Counted from the stretch's first letter, positions 34,034 to 43,397 are shown. The stretch is DNA of 54,635 bases from Caldifarciminota bacterium SM23_42 (GCA_001303785.1 LJUJ01000013.1:1-54635); one strand, 5' to 3'. Made by a program: numbers and translations. Notes: a model not told the origin generated them from the sequence alone.

Positions 34034-36393
34034 ATATAAGAATCAGAAAACTTAGAGAGAAGAGCCTGAGTACGAAACCATATGTTTCACCGGAACGTGC
34101 CAGTCTAATAACTGAGTTTTACAGGAGCGACATAGCCAATCGTGTTTCAGTACCAGTGGCTCGCGCCCTTGCATTCGCGCACATTCTCAAGCATAAGAAG
34201 ATCTTTATCGACGATGGAGAACTTATTGTCGGCGAGCGCGGGCCTGGGCCACGGGCAACGCCTACGTATCCGGAGATTTGCATTCATAGCCTCAAAGACC
34301 TCGACGTATTGGATTCACGAAAAAAAGTAGCATTCTCCGTGAATAAGCGCACCCGAGATGTATACAAAAAGAATATCATTCCCTTTTGGCGAGGCCGTTC
34401 AATACGCGAGCGCATATTCCAGGTAGTCGACCCGGCGTGGCGATTAGCCTATGAAGCAGGTGTGTTCACCGAATTCATGGAGCAGCGCGCACCCGGTCAT
34501 ACTGTGCTTGATGATAAGATATACAAATGCGGGTTTCTTGATTTTAAAGCGAAAATTCAAGATCAGTTGCAGAGACTGGACTTCTACAATGACCCGGATG
34601 CCTTTGATAAACGTGAAGAGCTTTCTGCTATGTCGGTTGCTGCCGATGCCCTTATAGTCTTTGCACAGCGATATGCATCAGAGGTGAAACAACGACTCAG
34701 GAAGACCAAATCGCCAACGCGGAGAAAAGAGCTAAGGCAGATAGCAGAGATATGTGAACGGGTACCTGCTCATGCGCCCCGAACGTTCTGGGAAGCATTG
34801 CAATATTATTGGTTCGTGCACCTGGGCGTAGTGACCGAGTTCAATACCTGGGACTCTTTCAATCCCGGCAGACTTGACCAACACCTCTATCCATTCTACA
34901 GGCGTGACTTAGCAGAGGGCATTTTGACCGAAGAGAGGGCGCGCGAGTTGCTTCAGGCATTCTGGATAAAATTCAACAATCAACCAGCTCCGCCCAAAGT
35001 TGGCGTGACCGCCCAAGAGAGTAACACCTACACGGATTTCTGCTTGATAAATCTTGGCGGCTTGAAGCCAGACGGTTCGAATGCCGTGAATGAATTATCA
35101 TATTTAGTCCTCGATGTTATTGAAGAGATACGCATTTTGCAGCCAAGTGCTATGGTTCAAATAAGCCACAAGAACCCGGACGAATTCTTAAAGCGGGCAC
35201 TCAACATAGTCAAAACCGGTTTTGGCCAGCCATCTATATTCAATACTGATGAAATCGTCCAGGAGATGCTTAGGCAGGGCAAGTCCATTATCGATGCACG
35301 TAACGGGGGAGCGAGTGGTTGTGTTGAAACCGGTGCATTTGGCAAGGAAAGTTACATTCTTACTGGTTATTTCAATCTCGTCAAAATCCTCGAAGTTACA
35401 CTTAGCAATGGCAAAGACCCTTTGACAAACAAGATTGTTGGACTGCGAACTGGCAACCCCATACGCTTCAAAACATTCAATGAGCTATTTTCTGCATACA
35501 AGAAACAACTTAACCACTTCGTAGACATGAAGATCAGGGGTAACGTCATCATTGAACGGATATATGCGAAGTATATGCCGGCAGTTTTCTTGTCTGTACT
35601 CATCGACGACTGTATCGCTAGGGGTAGGGATTATCACAATGGCGGTGCTCGCTATAACACTTCATACATCCAGGGTGTAGGTACCGGCAGTATTACTGAT
35701 TCGTTGACGGCCATCAAGTATCATGTGTTCGACAGAAAAGATATCGGTATGCTTCGGTTGTTGAAAGCGCTACGTAACGACTTCAGAGGTTTCAAAACAT
35801 TACGCAACAAACTTTGGGATTCTACGCCGAAGTACGGAAATGATGATGATTATGCCGATGACATCATGAAACAGGTTTTTGAGGTTTTCTTCGAGGCAGT
35901 CGATGGCAGACCCAATACCAAGGGTGGACATTTCCGCATTAATCTTCTGCCAACAACCGTGCATGTATATTTTGGTAGCAAGGTTGGTGCTACGCCAGAC
36001 GGCAGGCGTGCGCGCACCCCGCTATCCGAAGGTATTTCACCGGTGCAGGGAACGGATAAGAACGGACCGACAGCAGTAGTAAAATCTGCCGCAAAGATGG
36101 ACCACATTCGTACTGGAGGAACGCTGCTGAATCAAAAATTCACGCCCCAGTTGCTCACCGATGAGGAAGGGATTGACAAACTAGCTGCGTTGATACGTGC
36201 CTATTTTAGCATGAACGGGCACCATATTCAGTTCAATGTCGTGACTGCAGAGACTTTGAGGAAAGCACAGAAAGACCCTGAGAAGTACCGAGACCTGATT
36301 GTACGGGTCGCGGGATACAGTGATTATTTTATTGATCTGGGAAAAGACTTGCAGGATGAAATAATACGACGCACCGAGCAGGGGAGATGCTGA
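34030..36393 (+). CDS. hypD: Trans-4-hydroxy-L-proline dehydratase (glycyl radical enzyme)
   Basis: A 787-residue glycyl radical enzyme, the usual length for HypD (about 789). The active site is C431 and E433 in SGCVETGAFGKE, and the radical glycine is G762 in RVAGYSDYF. HypD-type stretches are kept: APTYPEIC, FTEFMEQRAPGHTV, FNNQPAPPKVGVT, GGARYNT, IQGVGTGSITDSLTAIKY and KYGNDDDYADDIM. HypD removes water from 4-hydroxyproline to give pyrroline-5-carboxylate, letting anaerobes use collagen-type proline. The assignment rests on the overall pattern as I know it from clostridial HypD. The usual proC reductase is not beside it. It starts at GTG overlapping hypE. Confidence 0.86.
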   Translation: MNIRIRKLREKSLSTKPYVSPERASLITEFYRSDIANRVSVPVARALAFAHILKHKKIFIDDGELIVGERGPGPRATPTYPEICIHSLKDLDVLDSRKKVAFSVNKRTRDVYKKNIIPFWRGRSIRERIFQVVDPAWRLAYEAGVFTEFMEQRAPGHTVLDDKIYKCGFLDFKAKIQDQLQRLDFYNDPDAFDKREELSAMSVAADALIVFAQRYASEVKQRLRKTKSPTRRKELRQIAEICERVPAHAPRTFWEALQYYWFVHLGVVTEFNTWDSFNPGRLDQHLYPFYRRDLAEGILTEERARELLQAFWIKFNNQPAPPKVGVTAQESNTYTDFCLINLGGLKPDGSNAVNELSYLVLDVIEEIRILQPSAMVQISHKNPDEFLKRALNIVKTGFGQPSIFNTDEIVQEMLRQGKSIIDARNGGASGCVETGAFGKESYILTGYFNLVKILEVTLSNGKDPLTNKIVGLRTGNPIRFKTFNELFSAYKKQLNHFVDMKIRGNVIIERIYAKYMPAVFLSVLIDDCIARGRDYHNGGARYNTSYIQGVGTGSITDSLTAIKYHVFDRKDIGMLRLLKALRNDFRGFKTLRNKLWDSTPKYGNDDDYADDIMKQVFEVFFEAVDGRPNTKGGHFRINLLPTTVHVYFGSKVGATPDGRRARTPLSEGISPVQGTDKNGPTAVVKSAAKMDHIRTGGTLLNQKFTPQLLTDEEGIDKLAALIRAYFSMNGHHIQFNVVTAETLRKAQKDPEKYRDLIVRVAGYSDYFIDLGKDLQDEIIRRTEQGRC

Positions 36394-36472
36394 TTGGAAG
36401 TTGAAAAGTTGGTGTTTACTCTCGTCGTAGACGGAACCTGTCACCAAGTGTGTATGAAAAAAGGAGGATACT

Positions 36473-38197
36473 ATGAGGAGAATATCAGTAACATTAAGTT
36501 GTATATGCATAACATGTTTGCTTGCATCGAAAACACCGTCTGAGTTAAAATTCGCGGAACAGGGAAAAGCGATTGCTCGTTATGAAGTATGGGTGCCGTT
36601 TGACGGCCCTGAGCTAAGCATACCGACAGGAAGGTTGGTAATTTTCTTCGAAGACTTTGAATCAGGTATGCCATTAGGTTGGCAGGTTATCGATGGAAAC
36701 AGTGATGGGTGCACCTGGACTGTTGGTACCACCGATGACCTGTTCCTTCCACCGCCAAACTACGGTACTGCTTATGCCTATTATTCGGATGACGACGCTG
36801 GTGAGAATGCGCCATCCGGTACCGAATATCTTATCTCTCCATCCTTGGACTGTATTGGGCTTACTGATTTGTTTCTCAGCTATAGCTGGGCCTTCACTAT
36901 TTTCGATCCTCCGATCGGCGCCTCCTATGTAAGTTTCCATGATGGTAGCACGTGGGGAAGCTGGGATCAATTGGCCACCTATTATGTCGATAGCAGTGGC
37001 GTTGATACGTTTGATCTAACCACATATCTCCCAGCGGATTCAGTGCAAGTCCAATTTACTTATGAGGACCCAACCGGTGGTTGGGGCTGGGCGTTTGGTA
37101 TTGATAATGTTCTTCTGGAAGTCCCACAGGACCATGATGTCGGAGTAGCGTCTATTGAAATACCCTGGTATATTCCTACAGATACCTCTTTTCATCCGCA
37201 GGCGAACGTAAAAAACTATGGTCTCAATATTGAAACATTTGACGTTACATGTGAAATCAGTCCGGGCGCCTATATTTCAACAGAAACCGTGAGTAATATT
37301 GACCCAGGTAATGTTACCTTAGTTACTTTTCCTGATTCCTTTGCGTTTGAAAGTGGACTTTTTACAGTGACTGTTTATACGCAACTCGTAGGCGATGAGA
37401 ATCCGCTGAACGATACCCTGATTAAAGAGATTACGGCATCAGACTGGCTAATATATGATGATGGTTTTGCCTATGGCGGCGCATACTGGTTCGATGCAGG
37501 CAATGGCTGGGGTGTCCAGTTTCCAGTGACCGAGGATTGGTGGGTTGACTCGATTGCCTGCTATTTCGATTCCACGTGGCCTTCACCGGGTGACACTACC
37601 GCAACCTTTCGAATATATGACGGTGCTGCTACACCGACAAATGTGCGTTGGGAATCCATTAGCACGACCATACAAAGAGGAGTCTGGAACTACATTGGTG
37701 TTGATACCAGCGGGACGTGGTTTACCAGCGGTGATAATGTGTTTTTCTTCTATTTCCAGGTGCAGCCAGGTCCAGCTTGCCCAGCGCTCTCGTTCGATTG
37801 GGCTATCGACTATCCACAATATGACTGGTATTGTACTAGCGGTACCTTCAGTAATGGCAATATGTGGGGAGGCGATTGGCTCATGCGAATTCATTTCACG
37901 ACACCAGCTGGCATTAATGAATGGGTCTCGTTGACTCCGGATGAATTCTTGTTCAAGGCGCCAGTGATAACTAGCAGTAGAGTATCTCTTGCATTCACGC
38001 TCCCACAAGCGACAGAAGTCGAGCTCAGTGTTTATGATGCTGCAGGCAGAAAATGCGCGACACTCATCAAAGATTATCTGGGGGCCGGAGATTACTCGCG
38101 TACATACATGCTCGATCTTGCAGACGGGGTATATTTTTACAATCTGAAGACAGAATCAGGCATTGATGTCACTAAGAAGTTTATAATCGTGCAGTAA
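36473..38197 (+). CDS. Exported choice-of-anchor-J/adhesin-like protein with C-terminal sorting domain
   Basis: A 574-residue exported protein with ribosome site AAAGGAGG and a signal peptide (about 1-22). The first domain (about 60-225) matches the cleaved-adhesin/choice-of-anchor-J type: FFEDFESGMPLGWQVIDGNSD, then a jelly-roll with EYLISPSLDC and WGWAFGIDNVLLEV. An Ig-like domain (about 225-320) and a further jelly-roll domain follow. The sorting domain at the end (FTLPQATEVELSVYDAAGRKC ... GVYFYNLKT ... FIIVQ) has no heptamer insertion. It lies 79 bases after hypD without an obvious terminator. Surface adhesion is inferred from the family. Confidence 0.82.
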   Translation: MRRISVTLSCICITCLLASKTPSELKFAEQGKAIARYEVWVPFDGPELSIPTGRLVIFFEDFESGMPLGWQVIDGNSDGCTWTVGTTDDLFLPPPNYGTAYAYYSDDDAGENAPSGTEYLISPSLDCIGLTDLFLSYSWAFTIFDPPIGASYVSFHDGSTWGSWDQLATYYVDSSGVDTFDLTTYLPADSVQVQFTYEDPTGGWGWAFGIDNVLLEVPQDHDVGVASIEIPWYIPTDTSFHPQANVKNYGLNIETFDVTCEISPGAYISTETVSNIDPGNVTLVTFPDSFAFESGLFTVTVYTQLVGDENPLNDTLIKEITASDWLIYDDGFAYGGAYWFDAGNGWGVQFPVTEDWWVDSIACYFDSTWPSPGDTTATFRIYDGAATPTNVRWESISTTIQRGVWNYIGVDTSGTWFTSGDNVFFFYFQVQPGPACPALSFDWAIDYPQYDWYCTSGTFSNGNMWGGDWLMRIHFTTPAGINEWVSLTPDEFLFKAPVITSSRVSLAFTLPQATEVELSVYDAAGRKCATLIKDYLGAGDYSRTYMLDLADGVYFYNLKTESGIDVTKKFIIVQ

Positions 38198-38209
38198 CAT
38201 ATCTTCGTA

Positions 38210-39907
38210 CTACCTTATTAACGCCAACTTCTCTGTGGTACTTTGCCCCTCTATTTCGAACTTCAGAAAGTAAACACCACTTGGTAATTCCCTGTTGGCG
38301 TCATCGACGCCTGACCAGGAGATTACAGTAGGTAGTAGATAGTAGGTAGCAGATAGTGAAAAAGACCTTACCAACCGTCCTGAAGCGTCGTAGACTTTTA
38401 ATTCCGGGTTTTCTATCGTGCATCGTGAATCGTGTATCCCCGGCCTCGCCTTGTGAAGCGGGGCGGGCGTGAATCGGATATCAGTCGAATGCGTGAATGG
38501 ATTTGGATAAACCATCAGGCTGAGCGTTTTATCGTGCATCACCAATTCAGCTTCCTCCTCAATTCCAACACTTGAATATTTGATAGTCGCATAATCGTAG
38601 CTGGTACCGATTCCCTTGCTGCATCCGGTTACATAAACATTGCCAGTATTATCAACCGCGAGTGCATATGCTTGATCTGAGCTATTGCCTGGTCCATCGT
38701 ATCGCGCCGTCATTTGCTGAATACCGAATGAGTCGTACACTACGGTTGCGTAATCGTAATCAGTATTGATGCCCTTGCTCCACCCAGTCACGTAGACATT
38801 ACCCGCATTATCAATAGCAAGCGCACGTGCGTAATCAAAACCGTTTGCTGGTCCATCGTACCGCGCTTCCCAATGCAAATCACCGGAAAAGTAATACCTC
38901 ACTGTCGCGTAATCATAGTAGGTACCCGGTCCTTCACTCCATCCGGTCACATAGACGTTGCCCATGTCGTCAACGGCGAGCGCATAAGCCTTTTCCTGGT
39001 TGTCGGTTGGACCACAATGCCGTACTGCCCATTGTTCCTCTCCCAATGAATCGTACTTAACGGTTGCATAGTCATAACCACTATTCGTTCCCTCGCTCCA
39101 TCCAGTAACATATACATTACCGACAACATCGGTAGCAAGGGCATAAGCACAGTCGTCACCGATGCCCGGACTAGTGTACCGTTTCGCCCATTGCTCGATT
39201 CCCAAAGAATCATACTTGATGGTAGCGTAGTCATAGCCGGTGCCGAAACCCGCACTCCATCCCGTGACATAGACATTGCCCGAGATATCAACGGCAAGCG
39301 CATTGGCAAAATCCCACCCATTGCTTGGACCATCGTATCGTGCGACCCACTGCTCAAATCCTAAGGAATCATATTTGATTGTCGCATAGTCATAAGCAGT
39401 ACCTGTCCCGGCGCTCTTACCTGTGACATAAACATTCCCAGCACTGTCAACTGAAATCGCATTTGCCTCATCCAAACCGTTTGCTGGACCATCATATCGT
39501 GCGACCCACTGCGCTGCACCCGAAGAATCATACTTCACAGTTGCGAAGTCTCGGCCACTAGAAGGCCCTTGACTGCCTCCCGTGATATATACGTTAAGCG
39601 CATTATCAACGGCAACTGCATAAGCGTAATCCCAGGTGTTTTCTCGGTCGGTTGGTCCGCCGTATCTTGCTAGCCACTGCTCGACACCCGAAGCGTTGTA
39701 TTTCAATGTCGCATATTCATAGCCTACAACTGCACGCCAACTCCATCCGGTGATATAGATATTGCCAGCGTTGTCTAAAGCAAGGGCATATGCTATGTCA
39801 TCCCCATTGCCTGGACCATTATACCGCGCGGTCCATTCTTGGGCAGAACTAATCATCGGTGATACTAATAGGAAAATAATACATGACCAATGTGTGTATA
39901 AATTCAT
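38210..39907 (-). CDS. Exported eight-repeat SBBP-type propeller protein with C-terminal sorting domain
   Basis: A 565-residue exported protein: signal peptide (1-22), then eight repeats of about 52-56 residues with pattern ARYDGPxNGxDxAYALAVDNxGNVYVTGxSxGxGTxYDYATIKYDSxG, the SBBP (beta-propeller) type. It ends in a sorting domain (VYPNPFTHSTDIRFTPAP ... GVYFLKFE ... LALIR) that carries heptamer arrays in both loops plus a GC-rich insert. It is 28 bases downstream of the AGCS symporter gene on the same strand, so co-transcription is possible, though the functions look unrelated. Confidence 0.82.
   Translation of the reverse strand: MNLYTHWSCIIFLLVSPMISSAQEWTARYNGPGNGDDIAYALALDNAGNIYITGWSWRAVVGYEYATLKYNASGVEQWLARYGGPTDRENTWDYAYAVAVDNALNVYITGGSQGPSSGRDFATVKYDSSGAAQWVARYDGPANGLDEANAISVDSAGNVYVTGKSAGTGTAYDYATIKYDSLGFEQWVARYDGPSNGWDFANALAVDISGNVYVTGWSAGFGTGYDYATIKYDSLGIEQWAKRYTSPGIGDDCAYALATDVVGNVYVTGWSEGTNSGYDYATVKYDSLGEEQWAVRHCGPTDNQEKAYALAVDDMGNVYVTGWSEGPGTYYDYATVRYYFSGDLHWEARYDGPANGFDYARALAIDNAGNVYVTGWSKGINTDYDYATVVYDSFGIQQMTARYDGPGNSSDQAYALAVDNTGNVYVTGCSKGIGTSYDYATIKYSSVGIEEEAELVMHDKTLSLMVYPNPFTHSTDIRFTPAPLHKARPGIHDSRCTIENPELKVYDASGRLVRSFSLSATYYLLPTVISWSGVDDANRELPSGVYFLKFEIEGQSTTEKLALIR
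38327..38354 (-). repeat. Four tandem heptamers in loop 2 of the sorting domain
   Basis: Plus-strand units AGTAGGT, AGTAGAT, AGTAGGT, AGCAGAT (28 bp), encoding LSATYYLLPT. They closely match the array at 30460-30487. Confidence 0.78.
38415..38476 (-). repeat. Heptamers interrupted by a GC-rich insert in loop 1 of the sorting domain
   Basis: Plus-strand units ATCGTGC, ATCGTGA, ATCGTGT (38415-38435), then a GC-rich segment of about 31 bp (38438-38468, CCCCGGCCTCGCC at its left), then GTGAATCG again. The insert encodes PAPLHKARPG and keeps the frame open. Confidence 0.72.
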
Positions 39908-39935
39908 CTTCCAGCCTTGCGTGCCTGTCCTCAGG

Positions 39936-41294
39936 TTACTTATTTATCTGTTGCGATAGAAACTCCTTTGTGCGCTTTGCTACGATACCGCCCAACGCAA
40001 CAATCGCTATCAAATTAGGGATTGCCATGAGTCCGTTCAAGGTGTCAGATATTGCCCAAATAGCCTCGAGTTTTCCCAATGCGCCGATCATGGTGAAGGG
40101 CAGCCATATAAGCCGATAAACGGTCCTGGCTCCACGCTTGAATAAATAAGCCACACAAGTTTCACCGTAGAAACACCAGGCAAGAATGGTATCGTAGGCA
40201 GTAAGAACCATGGAGAGAACAACCAATGAAAAGCCTACTCGCGTGCCAAAAACAGCCTGGAAGGCATGCATGGTAAGGGGTGCACCGCTTTTTCCTGATG
40301 CCCAAGCACCAGTTATGATAATAGCTAGTGCCGTGGCTGAGCAAACGATGATAGTGTCAACGAATACCTCAAAGATTCCCCACAAACCTTGACGGGCAGG
40401 ATGGTCAGTAATGGCTGTGGCATGGGCCATGGGGGCACTGCCAAGACCGGCTTCGTTGCTGAAGATACCCCTGGCAATGCCGTAGCGTATGGCGCTGCGC
40501 ATGGTTGCACCTAAGAAGCCACCTGTTGCGGCTATGGGAGTGAAGGCAGACCTGAAGATAAGGGCGAAAGCCTCGGGAACCTTTCCGATTTGTGTAACAA
40601 TAATAAACAATGCACCAAGAATGTAGATGATCGTCATGAAAGGGACAGTAACCATAGCCACGTTGGCGATTCTCTTTATCCCGCCAATTGTAACAAGCCC
40701 AACCGCTACAATAAGAAAAATCCCGGTATAGACACGCGGAATACCGAACGGCAAAAGACCATCTGCCACTGAATTGGCTTGCACCATATTTCCGATTCCA
40801 AATGCGGCGAGGCTGCCGAAGAGGGCGAATATTACCGCAAGGAAAACCCAGTTTTTACCCATACCTTCTCTGATATAGACCATGGGGCCGCCCACCATCG
40901 GACCGCCTTTCTCCCTTTTTCTGTAGTTGACACCCAATACAACCTCGGCGAATTTTGTACCCATGCCAAGAAGGCCAGAAATCCACATCCAGAAGATGGC
41001 GCCTGGTCCACCCATTGCAATTGCGGTTGCCACGCCAGCGATATTTCCTACTCCAACGGTTCCACCCATTGCCACTGATAGTGCTTGAAATGGTCTTACA
41101 TCACCTTCGGCTCTTTTCTCCTTCTTGAAGAGTTTACCCATCGTTTCTCGACACATGAGGCCGAATTTTGCGAACTGGATGAATCTGGTTCTTATCAATG
41201 CATAGACACCAACTCCGATAATAGCGATAATCATCGGTGGACCCCAAACAATGCTATTTATCTTGGTATTAAGTTCCAATAAGAATTCCATCAT
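39936..41294 (-). CDS. Sodium:alanine symporter family (AGCS) transporter
   Basis: A 452-residue membrane protein with about 11 helices. AGCS signatures are present: GGTVGVGNIAGVATAIAMGGPGAIFWMW near residues 77-104, the glycine-rich ARGIFSNEAGLGSAPMAHA stretch near residue 275, and the ITGAWASGKSGAPLT loop. The family takes up alanine or glycine with sodium. Ribosome site TGGAGG. The likely role is import of small amino acids, which fits amino-acid fermentation with HypD nearby, although the link is only by proximity. Confidence 0.93.
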   Translation of the reverse strand: MMEFLLELNTKINSIVWGPPMIIAIIGVGVYALIRTRFIQFAKFGLMCRETMGKLFKKEKRAEGDVRPFQALSVAMGGTVGVGNIAGVATAIAMGGPGAIFWMWISGLLGMGTKFAEVVLGVNYRKREKGGPMVGGPMVYIREGMGKNWVFLAVIFALFGSLAAFGIGNMVQANSVADGLLPFGIPRVYTGIFLIVAVGLVTIGGIKRIANVAMVTVPFMTIIYILGALFIIVTQIGKVPEAFALIFRSAFTPIAATGGFLGATMRSAIRYGIARGIFSNEAGLGSAPMAHATAITDHPARQGLWGIFEVFVDTIIVCSATALAIIITGAWASGKSGAPLTMHAFQAVFGTRVGFSLVVLSMVLTAYDTILAWCFYGETCVAYLFKRGARTVYRLIWLPFTMIGALGKLEAIWAISDTLNGLMAIPNLIAIVALGGIVAKRTKEFLSQQINK

Positions 41295-41450
41295 AATCCT
41301 CCAGTTAAAAATAGCAGTGACTGACCATGAATTCCGCCCATGTTAGTTGATCTTCTGAGTGTGGTTGTGACCCAAAATCATGCAGTATATGTTTTTTATC
41401 GTAACACTCATCGAATTCGTTGACGTAAGCACTGGTTCTAACATGTAGCT

Positions 41451-41493
41451 GAGAGGTCCAACGCCACCCGTAACAGGCAATGTCGGACCTCTC
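41451..41493. repeat. 9-bp inverted repeat with a 25-base loop after the C45 hydrolase gene
   Basis: GAGAGGTCC (41451-41459) and GGACCTCTC (41485-41493), perfect complements, starting 23 bases after the stop codon at 41516. There is no T-tract, so it may stabilise the 3' end rather than terminate. The loop length equals that of the repeat at 21216-21264. Confidence 0.6.
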
Positions 41494-41515
41494 GCCACGT
41501 ACTGTGCATCGTTGT

Positions 41516-42955
41516 TTATTTCATTATTTCAAACGTGGTCCACGGGTATGATATGAGATTCTGAAGATATGGTTTTTGCCAGTTGTACTCTGGATGTTCT
41601 TTCAGAAAGTCCTTGGCAATAAAATCATAATCACAGCCATGACCCCATTTCGCCCAGAGTTTCATCTTATCGGCCAGCTCACTATCCGTTGCTTCGGCAC
41701 ATATGGAGCCGCCTGGATAGTAGGGATCATAACCCCACTCAGGAAGACCTCGTGGATCCAACTCTACGTGGCCACACAATGTGTTGGCGGTTCGGATATA
41801 TTTCTCATGTGAAGGGTCATAGTGGTCGGCTTGAAATTTCTTGGCGATATCAACGTCGATATATCCGTAGTACATCTCCATGAATTCGATCGCCCTGGTG
41901 CGACGTGAGATGGCAGTACTGTTGAAGTTGTTGTAATCAAACGATGTTTCTTTACGGACTTCAGGACTCAGAGCCATGTTGCTTCCCACATAGTAGCCAT
42001 CAAATGTGCGCCAGACATGATAGTTCTTCAGACCCAATTCAAGACGAGCGATCTCCCCTGTTTTTAGGTCACCGATCAGCCAATCATTGGCATAAGCACC
42101 GTTGACACTCTTGGTCATGATTTTGATGAAGTCATCGATGTTGTCCGCGTATTGCAATGATTTCCTGATTCTCACGAAATTGGGCAGAGCCTTTGGATCG
42201 TAACCTGAAAACTCGGAAATAGTTGTTTCCGTGACCATCAAGCCACCGCTATTGATCCAGAAATCGGTGCCACCATATATCCAACCCGGAAAACCTTGGG
42301 TTATGATCCTGTAACCCTTTTCTGGTTTCATATCCATCCACACATTCCAGTAGACGCAGAATAGGTAATCATACCACAGGCTGTGGCACATGACAATTCG
42401 TCCGTCCCGTGTAGCTTTTCCAGTTGCGATGAAAGCACTGCAGCCCGGTCCTGGGGGATGTTTATGTTTAAACCAACCATACTTTACTTCATCATCTGTT
42501 TGTAGTTTACCCACCGTGGGCATGTAGTACCAAGCAAGATCAATCCATCCATTCCAAGCCCAAAGGTCGAGATAGTCGATCCCCGTCACTCCGGCTGCTT
42601 TGATTCCATCAGCTATGCCCTCGAATTCCTTCTTGTATTCGTCGGGCATTATTTTGCTCCATTGTTGTTTGGCGGCATTGCGGAACCATGACCAATCCTC
42701 ACCCGTAGCATGTTTGACATAGAATTTCATGACTGCCAGGGCTTTCTCGACTTCCTTGGCCACAAGGTATCCATTCTGATAACCCATCTTGTAAGGATCC
42801 CCTTCGATGTGAATGAAAATCCAACCCTCTTTTTCCATACGATGGGATCCTTTCATGAGTTCTTCTTGAGTTCTTTGAGCATATGTGAAGTTTAAGCATA
42901 TTGGCAATAAAATGGCCGCCGTCAGCAATGTACGAAGTAGTGTTCTCTTTTTCAT
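41516..42955 (-). CDS. Exported C45/phospholipase-B-like Ntn hydrolase
   Basis: A 479-residue exported protein: signal peptide (1-26), ribosome site GAAAGGAG. It belongs to the acyl-CoA:6-APA acyltransferase/phospholipase B group of Ntn hydrolases, which self-cleave to free a catalytic cysteine. Here the candidate nucleophile is C172 in PGPGCSAFIATGKATRDG, followed by the usual histidine in MCHSLWYD and a later ANDWLIGDLKTGEIARLELG stretch. The family hydrolyses amide or lipid ester bonds; the substrate cannot be read from sequence. It is preceded by an unusually long leader of about 405 bases (see entries at 43131 and 43370). Confidence 0.84.
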   Translation of the reverse strand: MKKRTLLRTLLTAAILLPICLNFTYAQRTQEELMKGSHRMEKEGWIFIHIEGDPYKMGYQNGYLVAKEVEKALAVMKFYVKHATGEDWSWFRNAAKQQWSKIMPDEYKKEFEGIADGIKAAGVTGIDYLDLWAWNGWIDLAWYYMPTVGKLQTDDEVKYGWFKHKHPPGPGCSAFIATGKATRDGRIVMCHSLWYDYLFCVYWNVWMDMKPEKGYRIITQGFPGWIYGGTDFWINSGGLMVTETTISEFSGYDPKALPNFVRIRKSLQYADNIDDFIKIMTKSVNGAYANDWLIGDLKTGEIARLELGLKNYHVWRTFDGYYVGSNMALSPEVRKETSFDYNNFNSTAISRRTRAIEFMEMYYGYIDVDIAKKFQADHYDPSHEKYIRTANTLCGHVELDPRGLPEWGYDPYYPGGSICAEATDSELADKMKLWAKWGHGCDYDFIAKDFLKEHPEYNWQKPYLQNLISYPWTTFEIMK

Positions 42956-43130
42956 TTTTCCACTCCTTTCAATGAGTCTACGAAACTTCGATCTATTTTC
43001 TTTGATTTTGGTTCCTACTACCTCCTCGAGTATATTAAGATATCTTTGTTTCTCTACGGAAAACGAACAAACGACACCCTAGAGAATAGGTTTGATAGAT
43101 ACCCATAGATTTCTCTTTTCTCAATCGTAT

Positions 43131-43346
43131 CATGCTAGAAGTGAACTCCTGTACTGTTCTCTGTTGTTGTGAATAGCGCAATTATTGGTATGGCAGAACG
43201 ATGGAGTTCTGCGTAATGCGCGTCCATCAATGGATTCGCGCCGATGTCCACGGCACATTGGGTGGAAGAGAAAAGAGAAATCCCTATACCTTGTTCTTCT
43301 AATCTCTTTGATCGGGCCTCCTCGACTACTTTTTGTGTCTGTCGAA
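43131..43346 (-). other. Structured leader of the hydrolase gene with a start-less open frame
   Basis: Inside the region between the promoter at 43370 and the hydrolase start, one minus-strand frame stays open for about 71 codons from 43346 to a TAG at 43133-43131. Its translation looks protein-like (VRQTQKVVEEARSKRLEEQG near the start, ANPLMDAHYAELHRSAIP later) but it begins at GTT after a stop and has no ATG until M35. Two hairpins overlap it: GCAGAAC/GTTCTGC (43193-43212) and GCGCGTCCAT/ATGGATTCGCGC (43218-43241). It could be a decayed gene, a leader peptide or a structured RNA. 42956-43130 and 43398-43660 show nothing else that I can support. Confidence 0.35.
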
Positions 43347-43355
43347 CTTATATGA

Positions 43356-43371
43356 ATGTATTCTAATACAT
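43356..43371 (-). promoter_or_regulatory. Palindrome at the start site of the hydrolase promoter
   Basis: ATGTATTCTAATACAT: 7-bp arms around CT, overlapping the end of the -10 element on the minus strand and the expected +1. A repressor site is likely. Confidence 0.55.
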
Positions 43372-43397
43372 TATAAGAGTTAGGAGCCTGGTGTCAA
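43370..43397 (-). promoter_or_regulatory. Consensus promoter with a leader of about 405 bases for the hydrolase gene
   Basis: Minus strand: TTGACA (43397-43392), 16-bp spacer, TATAAT (43375-43370). Both hexamers are perfect. The first annotated gene on this strand starts at 42955. Confidence 0.8.
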
